Notes under the pieces: model-generated
Database searches by the model: none
Told to the model about the DNA's origin: nothing
What the model saw: the letters and a program-made list of their open reading frames with translations, nothing else
Assembly: GCA_028571685.1 (NCBI GenBank)
Contig: CM053141.1
Coordinates: 139,466,833-139,530,832 of the forward strand
Origin: Heterohyrax brucei
Taxonomy: Eukaryota > Chordata > Mammalia > Hyracoidea > Procaviidae
Reading direction: 5' to 3'
DNA length: 64,000 nt
Program-made: the position numbers and the translations under genes
In this document: piece after piece, positions 33,858 through 43,835 of the stretch
How the letters are laid out: each line of letters begins with the position of its first letter
Position numbering within the stretch: position 1 is the stretch's first letter

Positions 33858-34026
33858 TACCCTGGTGGTGTAGTAGGTTAAGTGATAAGTCTACTAACCC
33901 AAAGATCAGCAGTTCAAATCCACCAGGCACTCCTTGGAAACTCTATGGGGCAGTTTTACTCTGACCTGTAGGGTCACTATGAGTCAGACTGACTTGAAGG
34001 TTGTTGTTGTTTTTTTTTTTTTTTTT
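33858..34026 (+). mobile_element. AfroSINE with TTG/poly-T end
   Basis: 'aataccctggtggtgtagta' head, 'actatgagtcagactgactt' tail, then 'ggttgttgttg' and a T-run at 34010-34026. Confidence 0.92.
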
Positions 34027-35054
34027 GGTTTAAAGAAATACTATTTGTCACAGGTTTTGTATGAAAACAAGTTTTCTGTTTTGTAGGGACTCTTTGGGCT
34101 AACAGTTCATCTGGAGTTTTGGAGATGGCAGACATCAGTGCGCCAATCTCTGGGTAGTGTACTTTCCTCTCACAGTGCTAATCAAGACACTGGCAAGAAG
34201 TGGTGCCAATTACCACATCTAGAATTTCTGCCTAGGATTCCTAATTAACTTCCTGAAGTTCAGGCTCCATCCTCTCCCAATTTATACTCAGCAGAGTTGA
34301 GAGCCCTGGGGCTTGAGATAACTGGTTCCTATTTAGTTCCTATCTTTTTACATTTCTAAAAGAACACATTTAGCTGGAGACTATTAGGATTAGAGACCCC
34401 AAGGCCATGAGATTTCCACAATTACTGCTACTTTTTTATCACTGAGTACCGTTAGAGTAATTACTCAACAGAACAGGTTCTGCTATGTACTAAGAGAAAC
34501 CAAATTGCAGGTAGGTCTTAGTTGCCTCTTTTCAATAGTTCCATTTCATTTTGGTAGAGAAGGCTGGATGAAGGATGAAATACCTTGAATTCTATGATTT
34601 CTTGACCACCCAAATAGAAAGGATCATGTTTTACCTTTGTGGCACCACTGAGCAAAGACAGTATTTCTTTACCTGCCTATACCTTCTCTCTGAGCAAGTT
34701 TTTAAATCTTGGACTCCCCTGGTAAACTGTATATTCTTAAAGTAAGGACCAGGCTTTACTAGCCTCTGTGTCTCTGAGATAACCCCAGATACCAAAGGGG
34801 TAGTCAATCTGCACTGACTGGATCAAGGCAAATGTACTGGGCTTCAGACATACCACTAGGCAATAACGGTATGCTATCCTGAATCCATACAGTAGCTACA
34901 AGAGGACCATTGTTAACATCTTCATTATTCTATTAATATTTTTGTAATTGTTATTACTGCCATTTTAGAAATTACAGAATTGAGATTTAAGGCAAATCAG
35001 AGAGATTCTAGATGTTGAATGATCAGAAAATCTTTGTTCACTTTATCACGGGAA
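34027..35054. other. Mostly unique DNA
   Basis: A possible L2 tail near 34735-34845 ('taaggaccaggctttactag') is the only repeat trace. Confidence 0.35.
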
Positions 35055-35211
35055 GAGGGTCCTGGTAGTGTAGTGATTAAGCATTTGGCTGTGAACCGTC
35101 AGCAGTTCAAAGCCACCAGCTACTCTTTGAAAACCCAGTTGAGTGGGTCTACTCTGTCCTATAGGGTTGCTATGGGTCAGAATCAACTCTGTGGCAATGA
35201 GTTTGGTTTCT
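35055..35211 (+). mobile_element. AfroSINE
   Basis: 'ggtcctggtagtgtagtgat' head and 'gctatgggtcagaatcaact' tail. Confidence 0.9.
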
Positions 35212-35220
35212 ATAGTGGGA

Positions 35221-35555
35221 GGAGTCCCTCGGTGGCACAAATGTTTAAGTACTTTACTATTAGCTGAAAGATTAGTCTTCAAACCCATCCAGAGGTGAGT
35301 ACAATCTTGTGAAGGAAAAAAAAAATTAGCACAAAGAAAACAAATCTGTTCTGTTGCCCATCTAAGGATACAAGGAATTAATATCCAGTAAGCTTATCAT
35401 GTACCTGCTTGTTGCATTCTTATTCTTTGGAAAACAAGTCCTAGAAATCTGCTTCCAGAAGGTCACAGCCTTGAAAAAACTATGGAACAGTTCTACTCTG
35501 AACACATAGAGTCACCATGATAGGAATCAACTCGGTGGCAAACAACAACAATGTG
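35221..35555 (+). mobile_element. AfroSINE (long form) interrupted by a ~120-base insert
   Basis: The left part (35221-35305) has 'ggagtccctcggtggcacaa' and 'aaacccatccagaggtgagt'. The right part (about 35437-35555) resumes with 'ctagaaatctgcttccagaa', 'aacagttctactctgaacac' and 'agtcaccatgataggaatca', then an AAC-rich end. The intervening ~120 bases are not SINE sequence and recur near 38450. Confidence 0.75.
35314..35425. repeat. Unnamed ~110-base dispersed repeat, copy 1
   Basis: 'attagcacaaagaaaacaaa', 'tctgttctgttgcccatcta', 'aggatacaaggaattaatat' and 'cttatcatgtacc' parallel the copy at about 38448-38555. Copy 1 lies inside an AfroSINE. Confidence 0.6.
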
Positions 35556-35943
35556 TATAGAATGGGATGGGACAGTCCACCGAGAGTTTATGTAGATCTG
35601 GATGCCCACTTGCCTCATTTATCTCAACCTTCTTCTGCACTTGTTGGAGAATTAGATTTTTATTGGACCTATGGCTTTTGCTCCATTTTAACATCCTCTA
35701 ACAGAGAACAGCTGGCGTATATAAATCCTTTCATTTGAAACTGTTTAGGAAATAAAAACTCTATTGCAAGAAAATTGTGCTGAAGAGAACACCTGCCTCC
35801 GGATTCCTCTCCCTGAATTCTTCCAGTGAATCCCGACATGTAGAAACAATTGACACAAAACACATGGTATCATTGATTATGTAGACTGATACATCCAAAA
35901 GTGAAAACTGTGGGTATGAATTCATTAATGCTAGCGTATGTAT
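35556..35943. other. No assigned feature
   Basis: Unique DNA. Open frames on both strands (35517-35976) lack any support. Confidence 0.4.
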
Positions 35944-36130
35944 GAGGAGTCCCTGAATGGTACAAATGATTAACACACTCAGCTGCTAGTCAAAAGTCGG
36001 AGCTTCAAGTCTGCCTAGAGGCCTGGAGATCTACATCCCAAAAGTCAGCCATGGAAAACCTTCTGGAGCACAGTTCCACGCTGACATACATGGGGTTGCT
36101 GTGAGTCACAACTGACTTAACAGCACCTGG
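35944..36130 (+). mobile_element. AfroSINE (long form)
   Basis: 'gaggagtccctgaatggtac' head, 'gaggcctggagatctacatc' internal block and 'ggttgctgtgagtcacaact' tail. Confidence 0.92.
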
Positions 36131-36227
36131 TTTCATTGAAATCTCCAACTCAAATTGTGGATTTTTAAATTTCTCCCTACAGTTTTATCAATTTTTGTTT
36201 CATGTAATTTGAAGTTCTGTTATTAGG

Positions 36228-37538
36228 TGTCTAAACGTTGAGGATTGTTATGTTCTTCTGATAACATATTCAAAGTAGTGAGATGAAGTCTCACCATCCT
36301 CACTTTTAAGAAGCTTTCTGGCTGTACTTTTCCAAGACAGGCTTGTTCATTTTTCTGGTAATCTGTGATATATTCAGTATTCTTTGTGAACACTATCCGA
36401 GGTCTGACAATTAAGTCTGTGAACTTAATTAATCTAAATGCTACATACCTCATTTCTGAATATCGTTGTGGTCCCCTTCAAGGTATGCCCCTTGGGAAGC
36501 TATGCACTGAAACCAGAGCTTAGTCCCCCCTTCGAAACAATTTTGGAACTCTCTCTGGTACGACCACTGTGCGCAGTGGCAAGGTGGCAAGATCACAAGT
36601 TCGCGAACTTAATTGTATAGTTGGCTGTGAGGGAGTTTTTAGTCAGTAAACAAATAACCATATTGGAACATCCTCCCTACTCACCTGGTCTGGCCCCCAA
36701 TGACTTTTTTCGTTACCTGAAGATAAAGGAAATATTAAAAGGAAGATATTCTGATGACACTCAGGACATCAAGGATAATACAAAGACAGCTCTGATGGCC
36801 ATTCCAGAAAGAGAGTTTCAGAATTGCTTTGAAGGGTGGACTAGTCACTGGCGTCGATTCATAGCTTCCCAAGGGAAGTACCTTGAAGGTGACTGACCAT
36901 ACGATATTCAGCAATGAGGTATGTAGCACTTTTTCTAGGATGAGTTGACGAACTTAATTGGCAGTTTTAATAATTCAAAGGCATCGGTTCTTTTCTTTGA
37001 TCTTCCTTATTTCACTGTCCATATTTCACATGTATATGGGTGATTGAAAATAACATGGCTTGAGTCGGATATACCTTAGTTCTTAAAGTGATATGTTTGC
37101 TTCTTAATACTTTAAGGAGGTCTTGTGCAGTAGATTTGCCCAATGAAATACTGCTTAATTTCTTGATTGATGCTTCTGTAGCAGTTAATTGTGCATCCAA
37201 GTGAAAATGAAATCCTTGATGTCAATGTTTTCTCCGTTTATCACAGTGTTGCTTATTGATCTAATTGTGAGGTTTTTTTCCTTTCTTTATGTTGACATGC
37301 CATCCATACCAAAGACTGTAGTCTTTAACCTTCATCAGTAAGTATTTCAAGTCTTCTTTGCTTTCGTAAGCATCTGTGTATCGTAGGTTGTTAGTCTTCT
37401 GCCAATCCTGATGCCACATTCTTCTTCATAGTCCATTTTGTCAGGTTATTTGCTCAGTAAATAGATTAGTTATGGTGAAAAGATAAAACCCTGACACACA
37501 TCTTTCCTGACTTTAAACCATGCAGTATTCCCTCATAA
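36228..37538 (-). mobile_element. RTE/BovB-type LINE, antisense, split by a mariner
   Basis: Left block (36228-36393): 'ttctggctgtacttttccaa' and 'ggtaatctgtgatatattca'. Right block (36970-37538): 'attcaaaggcatcggttctt', 'gcagtagatttgcccaatga', 'tgccacattcttcttcatag' and 'atggtgaaaagataaaaccc'. The two blocks are adjacent in the LINE, so a mariner at 36396-36967 inserted between them. This is the reverse-transcriptase C-terminal region and beyond, broken in all frames. Confidence 0.85.
36396..36967 (+). mobile_element. Mariner-family DNA transposon, fold-back non-autonomous copy
   Basis: The left end has the inverted repeat 'gaggtctgacaattaagt'. The right end has 'gacgaacttaattggcag'. About 180 bases at the left (to ~36575) are the reverse complement of the 3'-terminal ~180 bases at the right: 'cttgggaagctatgcactga' pairs with 'catagcttcccaagggaagt'. 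The middle keeps the transposase 3' end as an open frame at 36621-36896 (91 codons): EHPPYSPGLAPNDFF, the region of the third catalytic Asp in mariner transposases, then KIKEILKGRYSDDTQDIKDN and the C-terminus FIASQGKYLEGD. The N-terminal DNA-binding part and the first two catalytic Asp residues are absent, so it cannot be autonomous. A TA dinucleotide lies at both ends (36394-36395 and 36968-36969). Confidence 0.88.
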
Positions 37539-37760
37539 TTTTCTTCTTTAGTTGTCCTTATTCATTATATAACTTTTGCATTAATGAGGCAATTGAAAAT
37601 GTCATGGCATGGGGCAGATGCACCCTAGTCCTGGAAGCGACATCTTTGCTTTTTAATGCTTTAAAGAGGTCTTCTGCAGCAGATTTGCCCAATGCAATGC
37701 ATTGTTTGATTTCCTGACTGCTGCTTCCACGGGCATTGATATTATATCATTTCACATATA
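37539..37760 (-). mobile_element. Second RTE LINE fragment, antisense
   Basis: 'gttgtccttattcattatat', 'gaggcaattgaaaatgtcat' and 'cagcagatttgcccaatgca' repeat the part of the LINE already seen at 36990-37160. This is therefore a separate fragment placed directly after the first, not its continuation. Confidence 0.82.
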
Positions 37761-37846
37761 GTATAAGATCTTCGACCAACCTTGAGTAGTTTCCTCATAT
37801 GCTGATTAGATGTCAGCTGAATACTTAACCTTCTGCATTTCTCTAA

Positions 37847-38036
37847 AGAGCCCTAGTTGTGCAGTGATTAAGAACTCAACTGGTAACCAAAATGTCAGTG
37901 GTTCGAACCCCATCAGTAGAAGAAAGATGTGGCAATCTAATTTTGTAAGGATATTGGTCTTGGAAAGCCTTTGCAGCAATTCTACACCATCTGACAGGGT
38001 CACTATGAGTTAGAATTGACTAGACAGCATGCATGT
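37847..38036 (+). mobile_element. AfroSINE
   Basis: 'agagccctagttgtgcagtg' head, well-kept B-box region 'agtggttcgaaccccatcag', 'gaagaaagatgtggcaatct' block and tail 'actatgagttagaattgact'. Confidence 0.93.
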
Positions 38037-38447
38037 CATGGGTTTTCTGCTTTCCAGAGTTCTGTGTGTGGTTCTTTCTGTGTGTGGTTCTTTCCTCTTC
38101 ACTTATCTTTTTGAATTCTGCTGCCTTGATCTTTCTACACTCTCAGTTCTGTCTTGAACTGAAGGAGTCTGCAGAGTTCTGTCCTGGTTTCCCCTCTCTG
38201 CACTAACGCCTGGAAATCATCTCAAGACTGAGGCAACAACAGGGATCATCTCTTCTGTTTCCCATCTTACACAGAACATTGTCTTTCTTTGCATGAGGTA
38301 GAGTGCTTTGTAAATGATTGTTCAATAATTTTGTCTGTCTGGGGTGTTTGTGATTGTTCCAGCTGGTTTGGTAAATTTAGACCCAGCTATTGCATCTTGA
38401 CAAAAAATAGAAGCCAAGTTTAATCAGTTTAAATATTCCAATCTCAT
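38037..38447. other. No assigned feature
   Basis: It contains a 17-base tandem duplication ('ctgtgtgtggttctttc' twice, near 38064-38097). Otherwise nothing was recognised. Confidence 0.45.
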
Positions 38448-38555
38448 TTTAAAAAATAAATTAGTGCAAAGAAAACTAAATCTATTTAGTTGCCCTCCTA
38501 AGGATATTAATATTAATACACTTATCAAATATTAGCTTGTGACATTTTATAATGC
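38448..38555. repeat. Unnamed ~110-base dispersed repeat, copy 2
   Basis: 'aaattagtgcaaagaaaact', 'tatttagttgccctcctaag' and 'gatattaatattaatacact' parallel 35314-35425 in the same orientation. Confidence 0.6.
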
Positions 38556-38683
38556 TATTGCTTCAGCACTCAGAAAGGGAAAAACTAGTGAAAGACAACA
38601 TGCCACAGATATCATCACAAATTTGTACATCTTGTTTACCTGATTTAAAGGCTCTATGTTTAGTCTTATTTGAATTTGTTGTT

Positions 38684-38730
38684 TATGTGTATATACATAT
38701 ATACTTCGTGTGTGTGTGAGTGTGTGTGTA
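38684..38730. repeat. TA/TG microsatellite
   Basis: 'tatatacatatatac' followed by a (TG) run interrupted once, directly 5' of an AfroSINE. Confidence 0.8.
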
Positions 38731-38898
38731 CGGAGCCCTGCTGGCAAAGTGGTTAAGAGCTCAGCTGCTAACCAAAGTGGTGGCATCTTGAATTCACAAG
38801 CTGCTCCTTGGAAATCCTTTGACGTGGTTATACTGTGCCCTATAGGGTTGTGATGAGTTGGAATTCACCTGACTGCAACAAGTTTGGCTTTTGGTTTT
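38731..38898 (+). mobile_element. AfroSINE
   Basis: 'cggagccctgctggcaaagt' head and 'ttgtgatgagttggaattca' tail. Confidence 0.9.
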
Positions 38899-39011
38899 GT
38901 ATATCCGATTCAATAGCACTTGGCTTTGGCTATATAATATGTGTATGTGTGTGTGTTTTGTTATGTATATGATTGCTATGAATTGAACTGACTCAACAGT
39001 ACCGAACAACA
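38899..39011 (+). mobile_element. Extra SINE-tail remnants around a TG repeat
   Basis: 'atccgattcaatagcacttg' (38904-38923) and 'tgaattgaactgactcaaca' (38978-38997) are two further tail-like pieces flanking a TG run at about 38939-38957. Confidence 0.5.
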
Positions 39012-39963
39012 ATAACTGCTTACATACATGTATTTCTTTACGGAATCTACTTAAATTATTTTGGCTAAGACAGTAACAGCACTATGATGATCTAGATCCC
39101 TGCCTTCAGCGGCTAAGTGACTCACTTACTCAACTTGAGGGAATTTTGGGTTCTGATGACTCACAGCTGAGTTTCCCCAGGAATTACCCTGAGGGAAAGA
39201 AGCTACGTTGCTCTCAGGATGCATCTAAGGACTAGCTGATGCAGGTAGACAAGGTTTTGTCCTCTTGCTTCGATGAGGGGTTGGATGGGGAGCAATTCTA
39301 AGGAGCTATTACAGTTCCAGAGCTGCCTGGTCACGCACTCCAGTTTCTCTCCTTTTATAGCTGTTGTTCCCAACAACTATCTTGAGTAAGCCCCCTGCAT
39401 GCAAGTATTTACTTCAGAGTCTAGGTCCCAGGAAGTCTAACCTGACACAGTAGCAAAATCTGAATAGGTTACAAACAAATGAATGAAATTCTAGAGAATG
39501 AAAATTCGTGAGAAATGCTCAGCAGCCATCACGGTGTCACAGAAGAGAAGCAAAAATACGAATAGAAGCTGTCACTGTAACTTCAACAGCCCTTAGGTAA
39601 ATCTTTCTTAATATAAAAAAGGGATCTAATGAACATGTTTTTATAAACTTTAGAGAATAAGATGTTTCATTTACTAAAGTCTGTAAACAAGTGTTCGTGT
39701 AGTCAATTAAAAAAATTTTTTTTTCTCTGAAAGAACGTAAGTTATATACTAATCACATCTTTAGTTTTAGGAACATCAGCTAAGTGGGGTGTGATGTTTA
39801 CTAAGACCTTGTGATGTGAAAGTGTAAAGTGATGGAGGGAGTAGTAGTGTTCTTAGAACCTGTCAAACTTCAGGGGGAATAATGAGAATCAAGGTCAGAC
39901 CAAGGCTCATCCCTGTGAAGTGGAGGTAATATGTATCTTCACTTTCTAAAGTTTTTACCAACT
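39012..39963. other. No assigned feature
   Basis: Unique DNA. An A/T run lies at 39708-39724. Confidence 0.4.
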
Positions 39964-40690
39964 CTGACACTAGCCATCCCTCCCACAGCAGTCTCTACTG
40001 CTTTCATGGGTTCAATAGCCTGCTGCAGTGGCCACACAGAACTCACAGACCGTACTTTGAGCTGAGTGGTTTATTACGGAACAGAGTACAACTTGTGATC
40101 AGAACCAACAGGCCACAACTGAAGATCGCATCAGCAAGCATGTAGAAAAGGTCTTTCTTCTTTAGAGTAGGACAGCACTGTCAGTAACCCGCAGCCACGC
40201 AGACCTGCCCTCAGGCTCCTGAGAACTGGCTCCTCTCAGGCCCTTCAGGAAAGTCTCCTCCCAGTCCCTTCAGGGCAGATTTGTCTAGGTCCCCTCAGGA
40301 CAATCTTTGGCCAGGGTGCCTGTTGCCACCAGCTCTGCAGTTGGACCTCTTCCAGGCCGCTCGCATCTTCAGTGTTACAGCCCTTGCCCCCTTAGCTCCT
40401 CTCTCTCTGCTTTTTGTTATTGTTTTTCTTCCTGATTCTTTCTGTTTCAGAACCCTGTGTGGGGCTGGTTGCTTAAAATACACAAACTCCCTGTCAATTT
40501 CAAGGTATAGAAATCCCATTAGGGCTGCTGACTAATAACTTCTTGGTAGGCCACAGACACTTCTTTTGCATATTAGACTGTAGAAACTTCATTTGCACCA
40601 CAGGCTACAGTTCACCTTATCTGCATAGTTGGTAGGCCAATCCATGCAAGATGCATACCCAATCACGGGGCAGGCTACAGCCCCCGACCA
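39964..40690 (-). mobile_element. LTR-like fossil, antisense
   Basis: Read on the minus strand it has an AATAAA signal ('aataaaccactcagctcaaa') followed by 'gtctgtgagttctgtgtggc' and a short tail ending near 'ggctagtgtcagag'. This is the layout of an LTR polyadenylation region followed by its 3' end. The body is GC- and CpG-richer than its surroundings and carries repeated 'cccttcagg..' motifs. No internal retroviral region is visible. The right boundary and family are uncertain. Confidence 0.4.
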
Positions 40691-41054
40691 GACAAAAAGT
40701 AAAAAAAAAGGTTGTTTATATTTTACCCAGGAAACATCAATTAATAAAAGTAGTAAATCCTCATCTGGGATGGAAAACTACGGCAAAGGTAACTCCTCAG
40801 TGCTTAGGGGGGAAAAAAATCTCTCAAGACTTTTTTTTCAAGGAACAAAGGCAAAAGCCACATACAGGAACTAATTTCACTACAGGAAATTAGGGGAAGG
40901 TTCTATCTATTATTTACTCTCTCATACAGCTACTTTAATGTTGAAATATTGCACTGAATGAATAGCTGGTCAATAGCATACTCTCCTCCCCCTACATTGC
41001 CCCCTGCTTCTGTATAGCCACATCAAACTTCACCTAATTTAAATCCTGAAGCCT
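40691..41054. other. No assigned feature
   Basis: Overlapping open frames at 40629-40893 (+) have no recognisable domain. Confidence 0.4.
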
Positions 41055-41605
41055 AAGTGCTATATTTTGTCTTATTGACTATGCAAAGGCACTCAACAGT
41101 GTGGATAATAACAAATTATGAATAGCATTATGAAAAACAGGGATTCCAGAATACTTAATTTTTCTCATGAGGAATCTATACATAAAGATACAGTCATTGG
41201 ACTAGAACAAATGGATACTTTATGGTTTAAAGTTAGAATGCTGAGCAAATAATCCAAGAAACTAGACCATATGAAGAAGAATGTGGCACCAGGTTTGGAG
41301 GAAAACTTGCTAACAGTCCTGAGTATTCAGATGACACAACCTTGCTTGCTGAAAGTGAAGAGGGCATGAAGCACTTACTGATGAAGGTTAAAGACTACAC
41401 CTTTAGTAAGAATTATACCTCAACACAAAGAAAATAAAAATTCTTACAATTGGACCAATAACCAACATTATGACAAGTAGAAAAAAGATTAAAGTTTCAA
41501 GGATTTCGTTTTACTTGGATCAACAGTCAACGCCCACAGAAGCAATAGTTAACAAATGAAAAGATGCATTGCACTGGGCAAATCTTCTGCAAAAGACCTC
41601 TTTTG
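41055..41605 (+). mobile_element. RTE/BovB-type LINE reverse-transcriptase fragment
   Basis: 'cttattgactatgcaaaggc' encodes the I/L-D-Y-A-K-A motif region. Further on, 'tattcagatgacacaacctt' encodes Y-S-D-D-T-T-L, a degenerate form of the RT catalytic YADD box. Then come 'gatgaaggttaaagactaca' and 'ctgggcaaatcttctgcaaa'. Many frame breaks and gaps are present. Confidence 0.85.
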
Positions 41606-41609
41606 CCAG

Positions 41610-42080
41610 TTCAGCATTTTTCAGGTGTACAGCTTATTGACAGCAATCACAATAATTAGCTATGTAACCTTACCGTGGTTAATCAGCAAATTTTCCCTCA
41701 CTGCTCAACCCCTTGTCTTTCTCCACCCCAACCCTGCCACTGCTAGTAGCCACTAATAAATTCTAGTCTCTAAACATTTGCCTTTTCTTGTATTGTGTGT
41801 GTTTAATATATAAATGATATTATATTTTTTCTTTTGTGATTGGCTTGTTTTGTTCAACATAATGTCTTCAAGCACCAGCCATACTGTAGCATGCATCAAA
41901 ACTTCAGTTCTACTGGCTTAGAAATATTCCATTGTTTGTATGTACTAATTTTGTTTATTCATCTGAAGATGAACATTTAGCTTGATTCTACCATTTGGCT
42001 ATGTGAACATTGCTGCAAGGAACACAAGTCTATAAACAAGTTTCTTCTTGAGTCTCTGCTGTCAAGTCTTTTTTATTATA
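41610..42080 (-). mobile_element. Old L1 3' region, antisense
   Basis: 'ttttgtgattggcttgtttt', 'gttcaacataatgtcttcaa', 'aatattccattgtttgtatg' and 'gtgaacattgctgcaaggaa' follow the common antisense L1 3' sequence. Confidence 0.85.
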
Positions 42081-42086
42081 TATAAC

Positions 42087-42622
42087 AAGGCCTGACAAGT
42101 CTGCGAACATAACTGTTCCGAGTGCTACATATCGCATCGCTGAACATCGCTATGTCACTTTCAAAGTATTTCCGTTGGGAAGCTAGGCACTGACACCAGT
42201 TTCTAGCTTACCCTTCAAGGCAATTTTGGAGCTCTTTCTGGAATGACCGTTGCATACAGTGGCACGGTGGCAATTTCAAGAACTTAATTGTCTAGTTGTC
42301 TGTGAGAGGGTTTTTAGCTGGTATTTTGGAACAGTCTCACTACTCAACTGTCTGCCCCCCAATGACTTTTTCTTTACCCAGAAATAAAGAAAATACTGAA
42401 AGGAAGACATTTTGATGCCATTCAGGACCTCAAGTGTAATATGACAACAGCTCTGATGGTTATTCCAGAAAAGGACTTCCAAAATTGCTTTAAAATGTGG
42501 GCTAAGCACTGGTGTGAGTGCACAGCTTGAGGGGAAATACTTTGAAGGTAACCATAGGGATATTCAGCAATGACGTATGTAGCATTTTTTCTAGAATGAG
42601 TTAGCAAACTTAATTGGCAGTC
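42087..42622 (+). mobile_element. Mariner-family fold-back copy 2
   Basis: Same layout as 36396-36967: left end 'aaggcctgacaagtctgcga', an inverted 3'-terminal arm ('gttgggaagctaggcactga'), the same centre ('cagtggcacggtggcaattt', 'tgtctgtgagagggttttta') and a right end 'gttagcaaacttaattggca'. The transposase 3' region is more decayed than in copy 1, but 'ccccaatgactttttcttta' (P-N-D-F-F region) is still readable. Confidence 0.85.
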
Positions 42623-42629
42623 CTTGTGC

Positions 42630-43365
42630 TTAAGAGAGTAATTTCTAAGTCTTATGGTAACTCCTAGGGAAAGCAGACTGTTTTAGAATTTATGGTATTT
42701 TCCTTCAGCATTTGAGGCAAGCAAGACAGGACTTAGTCTTTTCCAAGGAATGTTTCTGCGCCACATTTAATTGAAAAACATCTTACAGTTTAATTTTCCT
42801 TTGCATTAAGCATATGAATCAAGCGAATTTTTTTCCCCACCTGAAAAACAGTGTGTCCAGCTACTCAAAACAAACACTTGAGAATCATTCATGTATTTAT
42901 TGCACATCTTTTACATGTAAGGCGCAGAGCTAAACCCTGGAAGATAATGGTATCCCCTGCACTTCAGGATTTAGAAGCTTTTAGAGTGGTGAAGGTTGAG
43001 AAAAGATGCAGAGACATTTAGACATTCAGTGGACTTCAATATCTTGAGGATGGGAGAGAAGAAAGGGAAGAGCCTGTGTTAAGCATCACCTCTAGGTCTC
43101 AGATTTTCTATATATTATGCCATAAAAATTCAGACAACATACCAACCAAAGAGACAAACCCATTGCCACTGAACCAATTCCAATTCACAGAGACCCTACA
43201 GGACAGATCAGAACTTTCCTAGATGGTTTTTGAGTCTGAAAATTGCTAGGAAAGCAAAAGACTGCATCTTTCTCCCACAAAGCCACCAGTGGGTCCAAAC
43301 CACTGACTTTTGGGTTAGCAGTTGGGTGCTTAACCACTGCACCTCCAGGACTCCTTACCTTCAAA
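42630..43365 (+). repeat. Inverted segmental duplication, arm A
   Basis: This is the reverse complement of about 46125-46770, with shared blocks across its length: 'gaggcaagcaagacaggact', 'taattgaaaaacatcttaca', 'agagctaaaccctgg', 'cttcaggatttagaagcttt' and 'atattatgccataaaaattc'. It then includes an antisense AfroSINE. Arm identity is about 80-85% by eye. It starts just after the mariner at 42087-42622. Confidence 0.88.
43152..43354 (-). mobile_element. AfroSINE (long form), antisense, within arm A
   Basis: 'acccattgccactgaaccaa' through 'tgcacctccaggactcc'. Its partner at 46133-46300 lies in the mirrored position of arm B. Confidence 0.9.
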
Positions 43366-43673
43366 GACAGGGGAAGTAAAATCATATCACATGCTTGAGA
43401 GAAGTTCCAGACATATTTTGATGAAAAGAAAATTGTAGCAATCTAAAGCTAAACAAATTTTTAAAAGAAATAACCCTAAGAAAATAATGAAAGTGTTATA
43501 AATAAGACAAAATACAGGAAAGTATTAGCTATAGAATTTCTTATTTTACTGATAGGTTCTGATTAATTTGAGAATAGAAATCATAAAAAGGTCTTAGCAG
43601 TTTAAACGAAGCTGGCCAAAGGACTGGGAAGTGTCTTTTGAAAAAGATCTTTTGCAAGGAATTGGGGGTGTGT

Positions 43674-43832
43674 GGATCCTACTGCCATAGAACTGATTCT
43701 GACTCATAGCAACACCTACAGGATGGAGTAGAAGTGTCCCAGTGAATTTCCAAGGAGAAAGGGGCAGGTTTGAACTGCCAACCTTTTGGTTAGCAGATAC
43801 AGCACTTAACCACTCTGCCATGAGAGTTTCCA
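43674..43832 (-). mobile_element. AfroSINE, antisense
   Basis: 'ctactgccatagaactgatt' through 'ctgccatgagagtttcc'. Confidence 0.9.
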
Positions 43833-43835
43833 CAA

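Noticed and set aside
36621-36896. Possible domesticated transposase gene
   Set aside because: Only the C-terminal third of a mariner transposase is present, within a fold-back element. No promoter or upstream exon is visible.
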